A stretch of DNA of 64,000 bases, from positions 1,488,001 through 1,552,000 of the forward strand of contig WHVD01000002.1 in assembly GCA_015178975.1 (NCBI GenBank). The letters are read 5' to 3'. The notes beneath the pieces were generated by a model. That model saw nothing but the letters and a program-made list of their open reading frames with translations, was not told the DNA's origin and searched no databases. The translations under genes and the position numbers were made by a program. This DNA is from Hysterangium stoloniferum (taxonomy: Eukaryota > Basidiomycota > Agaricomycetes > Hysterangiales > Hysterangiaceae). This document shows, in pieces, positions 55,888-64,000 of this stretch (positions are counted from its first letter, which is position 1; each line of letters starts with the position of its first letter).

Positions 55888-56869
55888 GTTACGACCGTGT
55901 CGTAACCCATGTCGCAACCCGATGGTCTCCGAATACTACAGTCTATCAATGTTCGAAGTTATTGATCAAGTCATCATTTCGGCAACCTTCGGAACACCGA
56001 CACTGATGTATACCTTCGCGGCGATCAAACCTCGTTTACGCCCCTGTCAAATATACTCTACCATCTGGTTATGCTTTGATACGTCCCCTTTCATTATGAT
56101 GATCCATTTTACTCTATGTTTCACACATGCCCATATATACCTGTAGTCCGTGGACTATTCCCTTTTCTCATAATTCTGCTCTCGGCTAAATCTCGGCTTC
56201 CGAACTTATCGTAACTTTCCGGTTCCTAGTCAAGCTTATTTGTCAATGCCGTTTTCCGCTCTTCCCTTAGTTAGTAGTTTCTAGACGCCGATAACTCGTA
56301 TATAAGACCCATTGTAATGTAACTACTAGACAATCAGAATATCGACTTAGATCGACTTATATATCCCTCTAATTTCCGACTCCATTATCTATTCACGACC
56401 ACCACATTCCGACTCCATCCGATTTACGATTCAACCTACATTTACGACTTCAACCTCTAATCTCCGACTCTCAGTCTCCGACTCTCAGTCCCCGACACTC
56501 TCAGTCTCCGACTCTCAGTCCCCGACTGTCTCAGTCTCCGACTGTCTCAGTCTCCGACTGTCCCAGTCTCCGACTGTCTCAGTCTCCGACTCTCAGTCTC
56601 TGACTCTCTTGGTCTCCGACTCTCTCAGTCTCTGACTCTCTCAGCCTCCGACTCTTGGTCTCCGACCCCTCAACCCAACCCTCAACTTATCCTTCGGTTT
56701 CCGATCGGTAGTTTACCGAGAGGTTTACTTGACAGGACTAGTTTTCACCCGCCCGAAATTTAAGGACACCTGACGGTAACTTGCGAGGGCGCAGCACATA
56801 AGCTGAAGCCAAGTCCTTCCGTTCGGTCCCCGTCGGTCTGCCGACATCCGTCAGTTTCTGCTCTTAACA
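55888..56869 (+). repeat. 5' LTR of nested gypsy element
   Basis: 982 bp, including about 200 bp of tandem ctcagtctccgact units (56455-56660). Confidence 0.92.
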
Positions 56870-57299
56870 GTATATTCTGATTTCTACTCGCAAACCCGTC
56901 CTTATATCTATTCATTTGTTCATCACTCCACATCGGCATCACATTACTTATCTTTTACAGAACCCTTTGTGTTTTCAGACATCACTCTGATTTCCAGATG
57001 CAAAGATAAGTTAATGGCCAAAGCTGATCCTGTTTTACTCAGATTCCACTCGTTTTGCCCTGCTTTGATCCTTGTTTTGTCCTGCCCCTGGTTTGCTCGG
57101 CTCCCAATTATTTCCGGATATTCCGAATGGACTAATTTACCACTAGTCACCATACTATCGGAATCCGTCGGCCTCCGGAAATATGCTTTGCCTGTCATTT
57201 ACCTTGATGGTATACTATGGATTCAAGTTCGCAATGTGTTGGCCACCTAGTATTGGTTTTCTTTACAGATATACCTTCCTAAACCATTGCTCATAACTC

Positions 57300-58690
57300 C
57301 AAATCGACATCGCCTTGCTTACCCTTGTTCTTTGCCTCGCCTTCGGACCTTCTTCGGGTCCCGACCCCTTTTCCGAACTTTTGTTTGGACCCTTTTCCGA
57401 CCTACCCTTTGGTCCATGCTGTCCCATGCATGTTCCTTGCTTTGTCACTACCTTCCGACCCATTCTCCGACTATTCTCCGACTATTCGGATTCCTCTCAA
57501 CCTCTGCATTGATTCCTACAATGACTCTCCAGACTTTCCGGTTTTTTCGGCAGGTCGGACTCCGAGTCAGGAAGATTTTATGCAGTACCCATCTCTCATC
57601 GGCTTTTGCAACCTGGATACATTCCAAACTGCAATACGCTTTCCGGTTCCCTTCTGGGACATTTTCTGGCTCTTTTCAGTTTCTCTGAGGAGCATTTACC
57701 TGTTTCCCTTGTGGAACAAATCTGGACGTCACCCCTTTGACTAGCAGTATGAGTTGCTTGATTATTTCTAGGATACCACTGTCTCACCCACTATAATCCG
57801 TTGATTTCTGGGTATTGAGCAGTAAATTTTCCGAAACTTCCGATGCCTCTCATTTGACTGTATTGGTCTGCTCTGAATATTTTCAGACATCTCTGGCCTT
57901 TGGGCAACCCTTTGCCTTTCTGGGCATTTTCTGGCCTTTTGGTACCTCTGGTCCCTTTTGGTGTGTTCTACTCTTTCAGTCAACTTTGGATTTCTTCGGA
58001 TTCCTTGGATTTCCGGATTTTCTGGAATCTTTGGACCCTTTGGATTTCAATTACCTGTTGAGTATATGCTCGTGAAGATCAGTTTAATCTGGCTTTTCAG
58101 GCATCTCTGGCCTTCGGGCACCCATGGCCCTTCTGGGCCTAGCCTTTTCGGCATCTCTGGTCTTTTGGCTTACCACTCTCTCACTTAAACTCGGATTCCA
58201 TGGTTATTTCCGAACCTTCCAGAACCCTCGGAACTTTTGGATTCTTCGGATTTCCGGATTTTCTGGAATTTCCAGACCCTTTGGATCCTACTTATTTGTT
58301 GAGTGATTGTTTGCTGAGATCAGTTAATCCAGCCTTTCAGGCACTTTTGGCCTTTAGGCAACCCTCAGCCCTTTTCTCGGGCACCCCTGGCCTCTTTTGG
58401 CATTCTTGGCCTTCGGGCAACCCTCGGCCCTTTTTGGGCACCTCAAGCCTTTTGGCATATTTGGCCTTTTAGGCATTTATGGCTGTTTTCGGCATGTTCA
58501 ACACTTTCACTTAACTTCGGATTCCTCAGATTTCCGGACTTTCCGGAATCCTTGGACCTTTCCGTTCCCAATTATCTGTTGAGTGTTTGCTTGCCAAAAA
58601 TCAGTTTAATCCAGCCTTTTCAGGCAAACTTTGGCCCTCGGCAAATCCTAGCCTTTTGGATCCCTGGCCTCTCTTCGGGCCTTTTCAGCC
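57300..58690 (+). repeat. Tandem non-coding repeats replacing gag/RT
   Basis: A diverged 240-280 bp unit recurs, with anchor ttccggattttctggaat at about 58011, 58252 and 58532. Each unit also contains ctgttgagt...ttgctgagatcagttaatc and pyrimidine-rich ctctggccttcgggca text. No frame encodes retroviral proteins. The same style of sequence returns at 60480-61020, after the chromodomain. Confidence 0.7.
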
Positions 58691-58693
58691 CTT

Positions 58694-60480
58694 TTGTCCG
58701 ACTTCAAATTCTGTGATTTTTCCGACCTCTCCAAACTTTTGGAAACTTCGGATTCCGAAAATGCCGTCACCCGGCCCTTCTCCGAATACCTTTCTGCCTT
58801 CAATATGGTCATCCACTTCCGTCCTGGCCGCCTTGGTGGAAAACCCGACGCTATGACTAGACGATGGGACGTCTATCCTAAAGAGGGGAGTAGCGACTAT
58901 GCCACAGTTAATCTGCATAATTTCAAGCCTATGTTTTCATCCGAACAACTGTCCGAGTTAATCCGAGCTACTTACCTTATACATCCAGTCATGTGCAGTG
59001 TTATCCTTATGGACACCGAAAAATTACATCAAGACATACTATCGGCAATTCCATTAGACCCAGTCACCAAAGCACACCTCAATAACCCGTCCGACCCCGA
59101 TCATTCTCGATGGTCACTCGACCCGCATGGTTTCATTAAACTTGACAATTGCATATATGTTCTGGACTCCGACACTCTCCGACTTCGAGTTTTACAGCAT
59201 AAACATGACCACCAGATCTCGGGACATTTTCAGTATCAATTTACCATTGGACTTATCCAAAGAGAAAATACATGGCCCGGTCTCCGAGATTTTGTCAAGC
59301 ATTATTGTAAATCATGCACCAACTGTGCACGTTCCAAATCAAGACGTCACACACCACATGGCCTACTCAACAACTCCCAATACCGGAAAAACCCTGGAAT
59401 TCAATATCAATGGATTTCATCGAACACCTACCGGCATCCAACGGCCATACCGCAATTCTTGTTGTTGTGGATCGGCTTACCAAGCAAAGTATTTTCATTC
59501 CAACTTATGATACAGTAACATCCATACAGTTGGCCGAATTGTTCAACACTCATGTATTCTCCAAGCATGGCATTTCCGTTGCATGTCACTTCCGATCGCA
59601 GATCCGAGTTCATCTCTCACTTTTTTAGGTCACTCGGAAAAGCACTTGACATGAAACTCCATTTCACTTCCGGCTACCACCCGGAAAGCAACGGCCAAAC
59701 CAAATGCACTAATCAAACATTGGAACAGTACATCAGAGTCTATTACAACTATCAACAAGACAATTGGAAATCACTTCTACCGCTTGCCGAATTCGCATAT
59801 AACAACACCCCAAATGCTACTACCGGCATTTCGCCTTTCTTCGCAAATAAAGGCTACAACCCAAATATCGCTATCCATCTGGAACGCGATCTCACTTCAA
59901 CCCGTGCTCAGGACTTTGTCACAAACCTCAACGAGCTACACCAAGAACTTCGAAAGAACATCACATCGGCCCATGAACATTACCAACACTCCACAGATAA
60001 AAATCGGCTGCCGCCCCCTGAACTCAAGATCGGTGACCGAGTATTTGTCAAAACCGAGTTCTTCCAAAAGCCGAGTTCTTCCGAATGACTAGGCCATCCA
60101 AAAAGCTCGCCAATAAGTACTTAGGACCTTTTTGAAATTATAGCACAAGCAGGCACGCTCTCTTGGACGCTTCAGCTCCCCGAGAATATGCGTGCAGTAC
60201 ACCTAGTACAACCTCCGCCTCCACCTGTGGTTATTAACGGGGAACCCGAATTCGAGATATCGGAAATCGTAGATTCAAAGATGGATAATCACCGACATAC
60301 CTGCAAACTACTCTATTTTGTCAAGTGGACCGGTTACAAAGGTACCGATGAATAAGCATCCTGGATTCTTGCCACAGAACTCGGAAACACATCGGACATC
60401 ATCAAAGACTTCCATCAAGCATATCCGAACATATCCAGACCCCGATCATCTACAGCATCCCGACATTTTCCGACACCCAT
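58694..60480 (+). pseudogene. Gypsy integrase with RNase H tail and chromodomain, frameshifted
   Basis: Begins at the end of RNase H (YLSAFNMVIHFRPGRLGGKP, DAMTRRWDVYPKEG). The integrase zinc finger follows (HKHDHQISGHF...YCKSCTNCARSK). The core is split by frameshifts near 59390 and 59580 (VTSDRRSEFISHFF, GYHPESNGQTKCTNQTLEQY, LPLAEFAYNNTPNATTGISP). Further pieces are a GPFEI-like region and, about 60240-60450, a chromodomain (EISEIVDSK, LLYFVKWTGYKGTDE then a stop, SWILATELGNTSDIIKDF). This order and the C-terminal chromodomain identify a chromovirus (Ty3/gypsy). With several shifts and no RT it cannot encode a working polyprotein. Confidence 0.85.
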
Positions 60481-61040
60481 ATTTGTGTATCCTGTCTCGT
60501 TTCCTTCACTTCCTCCTCAGCCCTCTCAGTGGCTGCCAGCAACTCGGCATTCCCTGTTGCTCCCAGGTAACACTCCGGCCCCTCATAGGCAATTTCCGGT
60601 GCATCTGGACATCTTCTGGCCTTTCCGGCACCTTTCTGTCCTACTGACCTTCGTCACCCCTGTCCCCCTTGCCCTGTTTGTCTGCTCCCACATTTTCAGT
60701 GTGCTCGGATCCCTCGGAACTTCTGGACTCTGTCCCGGACCTTTTCGGACTTTCAGACCTTATTGGATTTTCGGAATTTTTAGGTTTCCGGACCTTTTCG
60801 AGGTTTGAACTTACATTCAAGTATCCAAATATGACCATGGCCTCGTCCTGACTTTTATCTTGATCTTGACTTTCCGAATCCTCTCCGAATCCTTTCTGAA
60901 TCCTTTCCGAACTTTTCCGAACCTTTTCCGAACCCTTTCCAGCACCTTGCCAAATCCCATCCCCTTCCAACCTTCCTGCCTTCACCTTATTCTTCAGCAC
61001 TTTTCGGCCTCCTTGGGATTTCGGCCAAATGGGGGGATAC

Positions 61041-61991
61041 TGTTACGACCGTGTCGTAACCCATGTCGCAACCCGATGGTCTCCGAATACTACAGTCTAT
61101 CAATGATCGAAGTTATTGATCAAGTCATCATTTCGGCAACCTTCGGAACACCGACACTGACGTATACCTTCGCGGCGATCAAACCTCGTTTACGCCCCTG
61201 TCAAATATACTCTACCATCTGGTTATGCTTTGATACGTCCCCTTTCATTATGATGATCCGTTTTACTCTATGTTTCACACATGCCCATATATACCTGTAG
61301 TCCGTGGACTATTCCCTTTTCTCATAATTCCGCTCTCGGCTAAATCTCGGCTTCCGAACTTATCGTAACTTTCCGGTTCCTAGTCAAGCTTATTTGTCAA
61401 TGCCGTTTTCCGCTCTTCCCTTAGTTAGTAGTTTCTAGACGCCGATAACTCGTATATAAGACCCATTGTAATGTAACTACTAGACAATCAGAATATCGAC
61501 TTAGATCGACTTATATATCCCTCTAATTTCCGACTCCATTATCTATTCACGACCACCACATTCCGACTCCATCCGATTTACGATTCAACCTACATTTACG
61601 ACTTCAACCTCTAATCTCCGACTCTCAGTCTCCGACTCTCAGTCCCCGACACTCTCAGTCTCCGACTCTCAGTCCCCGACTGTCTCAGTCTCCGACTGTC
61701 TCAGTCTCCGACTCTCAGTCTCTGACTCTCTCGGTCTCCGACTCTCTCAGTCTCTGACTCTCTCAGCCTCCGACTCTTGGTCTCCGACCCCTCAACCCAA
61801 CCCTCAACTTATCCTTCGGTTTCCGATCGGTAGTTTACCGAGAGGTTTACTTGACAGGACTAGTTTTCGCCCGCCCGAAATTTAAGGACACCTGACGGTA
61901 ACTTGCGAGGGCGCAGCACATAAGCTGAAGCCAAGTCCTTCCGTTCGGTCCCCGTCGGTCTGCCGACATCCGTCAGTTTCTGCTCTTAACA
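61041..61991 (+). repeat. 3' LTR of nested gypsy element
   Basis: 951 bp; about two minisatellite units shorter than the 5' LTR, otherwise nearly identical. Confidence 0.92.
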
Positions 61992-61996
61992 CGTTG

Positions 61997-64000
61997 TCTG
62001 AAATGGCGGCTAACACAGCATCCATGCTGGGGAGCTCTTGATTGAAGGACAGGGACAAAAGTGCATGCTGGATCTGTTCCAGATCGGGGGTGGTGTTTTC
62101 CTCAGGTATGCGATCACATTGTGTATTGTCAATGGTACATGACTGCTCAATCTTTTGGAGGCGAAGACGTTCAGCACTATCCTTCGAAGCTTGTACAGAC
62201 CTTTGTAATCGGTCCGTCCCAGGTGGAATACCAGCCGTAGTACGAGAAGAGCGGCGAAGTGGGGGTGTATCTGGAGCAGGAGGGTCTAATGGTATTTCTG
62301 GTAGGACAGGTAGAGGCGTTGGGGTGTCTGACATGGAGATTGGAATCCCTATAGGGGGGTTAGGGACATCGGAGGATGGGCTTGACCTGGTGTGCCCATC
62401 ATGACTCTCTAGAAACCGGACATGGTAAGAGCTGTAAATTTGGCGGGCTATGGAGTCATAGCATCGATAGGATTTAGATTTAGAATCATATCCAATTAGT
62501 ATACATTCTATAGAGCGCTCAAATATTTTGGGGTTAGATTTATTTTGAATGAGAACAAATGCACGGCATCCAATCTCACGCAGATAGGAGTAGTCGGGAG
62601 TCCGTCCATACCAGAGTTCCCAGGGCGTTTTGCCTTGGGTAGCAGCGGTAGTAGTTTTTACATGAAGATGGGTGGCTGTAAGATAAAACTCGTCCCATAA
62701 ATAAGTGGGTAAACTGGCGTAAATGCGCATTGATCTAGCCTTTCCCATAAGTGTTCTATGCATTCGCTCGACACGTCCGATGTGGGCTGATGTGTAGGGT
62801 GCCGTGAACTGATGATCTGTGCCCCGTGCCTCCAACCAATTAGCCATTTCATGGCTCTTGAGTTCTCCATTGTCAGTACGATATAGGCCGACTTTAAGGT
62901 TAGTCTCGATTTCTCTAGCTCGCTCCCAGGTTTGAAGAGAAGGGAAGGCGTCGCTTTTTGCTTTCAGTGGTATAGTCCAGACAAAGTTTGTAAAATCGTC
63001 TACTATATTCATGATGTAGTTATTCCCAGTTCGTGATGTTACTGCTTGTGGTCCAGACAAATCAACCCAGACTTTTTCGAGTTTCCTAGTCGCCTTATGC
63101 CCTATCCCTTCCTCACGCATCTTTGGAATAGGAGATTTCGTCTGCTTTCCAAAGATGCATGAGTCACACTTTGAGGGGACTGTAGTTGAGGATGGTCGCG
63201 CACCTTGAATGAGGCCACTATTGATCATATCATTGATTGACTTGTAATTGGCATGTCCAAGGCGGCGGTGCCAAGTTTCGAGTGTAGGTGTCCTTTGTGC
63301 AATGAGGGCGTGTTCCACTTGGGTAGAATGCAAGTTTAAGGAGTACAGGTTTTTTTGTTTGAGTAGGGAGCCGCGAGCAATAGTAGAATTCGAGGATTTT
63401 GCGCTGAGCCAACAGCAATGATTATCGAAGTGTGCAATGAGGTTAGAGTCCCGGGTAAGGCATTGAACTGATACTAGTCGGACGATAGCATCAGGGATGT
63501 AGAGAACATTTTTTAGAGTGATATGAGCACCCCGTCCTATTCGTATTTTGATGTCTCCAACACCAATGGCCAAAATGGAAGAACCTCCTAATCCTTTTAC
63601 AGGGTGGGGTGTGATGGCATTTAAGGTAAGGAAGTCGGTTTGTTCTGGTGATATATGAACAGTTGCGCCACTGTCTAGCCAAAAGGGGTGTGTATCCGTA
63701 GATAGGGTAGTTCGCTTCGTTTGCGATAATGGTTGTATGTTGGTTGCACTTAGGGCTGTAGGGTGTGATTGGGTATGCGTGTTCCAATTAACATTCATGG
63801 TTAACTCCTCCTCAAGCACAACCCAGCCATTATACTCCAGGCTGTCAAGTTCCATTGGGGAAGAACCAGGATTCTGTGGTGGAGGAACGATGCCTGCAAA
63901 ATTAGTGGGAGCAGGGGTAGCGATGGACAAGTCAGAGGGGTCCATCTGTGTGAAGTACATCTGGCCATCAGATCCCTGCATCCGGACAGATATTTTCGGT
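61997..64000 (-). CDS. Copia-2 Gag-Pol N-terminal part: protease and integrase (partial)
   Basis: A continuous minus-strand frame from the window edge to the gypsy junction (over 660 residues). It has the protease DSGATVHIS, a GAG-pre-integrase zinc finger (WHRRLGHANYKSINDMI...CDSCIFGK) and the integrase core (VWVDLSGP, YRTDNGELKS, APYTSAHIGRVERMHRTLMG). GCRAFVLIQ and a Pro-rich linker region (PLPVLPEIPLDPPAPDTPPL) follow. It is open at the window edge, so Gag lies outside. The natural frame ends at SDNV; beyond that the open frame continues into the inserted LTR by chance and adds about 35 foreign residues. Confidence 0.93.

Larger units (their letters stand above)
55888..61991 (+). mobile_element. 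Ty3/gypsy chromovirus-type element, non-autonomous, nested in copia-2
   Basis: 6,104 bp with LTRs at 55888-56869 (982 bp) and 61041-61991 (951 bp), both starting TGTTACGACC and ending CTCTTAACA. A perfect 5 bp target duplication CGTTG (55883-55887 and 61992-61996) flanks it. A PPT-like aatggggggatac precedes the 3' LTR. The LTRs differ at about six bases plus a 31 bp length difference in their CTCAGTCTCCGACTG-type minisatellite. Only the RNase H tail, integrase and a chromodomain remain inside; gag, protease and RT are absent. Confidence 0.93.
53830..64000 (-). mobile_element. Ty1/copia retrotransposon (copia-2), split by a gypsy insertion and running off the window
   Basis: Minus-strand element. 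The integrase half is at 61997-64000 and the RT/RNase H half at 54233-55887. Its 3' LTR starts at 54238 (TGTTGAATAACACC) after a GGAGGAG purine tract and extends toward the tRNA-Lys gene; its far end lies between about 53801 and 53935. The LTR contains duplicated cagtctcgtgtatcatacaa motifs (about 53943 and 54055). The 5' LTR lies beyond the window. Once the gypsy element is removed, the coding halves abut, so copia-2 was probably intact when it was hit. Confidence 0.88.

Noticed and set aside
57287-58582. Phe/Leu/Pro-rich plus-strand frames inside the gypsy element
   Set aside because: They arise from pyrimidine-rich tandem repeats, change frame between units and match no retroelement protein.
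61882-61996. C-terminal extension of the copia-2 frame (LRAETDGCRQTDGDR...)
   Set aside because: These codons lie in the inserted gypsy LTR and also appear at 56760-56870. They are not part of the copia protein.
1-64000. CRISPR arrays, bacterial-type operons, riboswitches or phage modules
   Set aside because: Introns, LTR retroelements and an intron-containing tRNA make this eukaryotic nuclear DNA. The tandem repeats lack CRISPR-like repeat-spacer structure.

Overview
The window looks like nuclear DNA of a basidiomycete fungus, most likely an agaricomycete. Genes are split by many 41-75 bp GT-AG introns. The recognisable genes are fungal or eukaryotic: RAD17, the Pin1/Ess1 prolyl isomerase, a GH79-like secreted enzyme, histidine phosphatases, an SDR and C2H2 proteins. 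There is also an intron-containing tRNA-Lys and intact Ty1/copia and chromovirus-type Ty3/gypsy elements. A Rhizoctonia/Ceratobasidiaceae-like source is my guess from the style of the retroelements, not something the sequence proves. All gene models were spliced by eye and have no transcript support.

Layout. 1-1130: end of a cysteine-rich, Asp/Ser-repeat, probably GPI-anchored protein. 3.8-21.9 kb: a family of segmental duplications (units A, B, C, D). These carry a small secreted protein gene with two copies of a CCC-type cysteine domain. Three copies look intact (A, B, D), one is dead (C), and at least three single-domain relics lie downstream. In unit D a 1.49 kb block containing the gene is inverted relative to A and B. 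Between units A and B lies a dead ISWI-type chromatin remodeller whose ATPase core is missing. Its 5' part forms one arm of a 1.5 kb palindrome. 22.1-32.5 kb: a gene graveyard with decayed UTP12 and EXO84, a Mug135-like sequence, and a very young intact copia element inserted into the Mug135-like reading frame.

32.9-36.6 kb: histidine-phosphatase paralogues (one with the catalytic RH motif, one without, one relic) and an SDR, all on the minus strand. 37.8-40.3 kb: GH79-like secreted protein. 41.7-43.0 kb: two small paired C2H2 zinc-finger genes separated by a four-copy 138 bp tandem repeat. 44.1-47.5 kb: convergent RAD17 and ESS1, the most conserved housekeeping genes here. 47.8-50.5 kb: a solo LTR, a foldback element, an Ala-rich GPI-type secreted protein and a MITE. 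52-53.8 kb: a decayed multi-pass membrane protein and tRNA-Lys(CTT). 53.8-64.0 kb: a minus-strand copia element next to the tRNA gene, split by a plus-strand gypsy element with a perfect 5 bp target-site duplication. The gypsy element lacks gag and reverse transcriptase.

Overall this is a mobile, duplication-rich compartment with secreted cysteine-rich proteins evolving by birth and death, next to a short stable housekeeping block (RAD17/ESS1). The strongest candidate for an undescribed system is the cysteine-rich secreted family with its duplication and inversion units.
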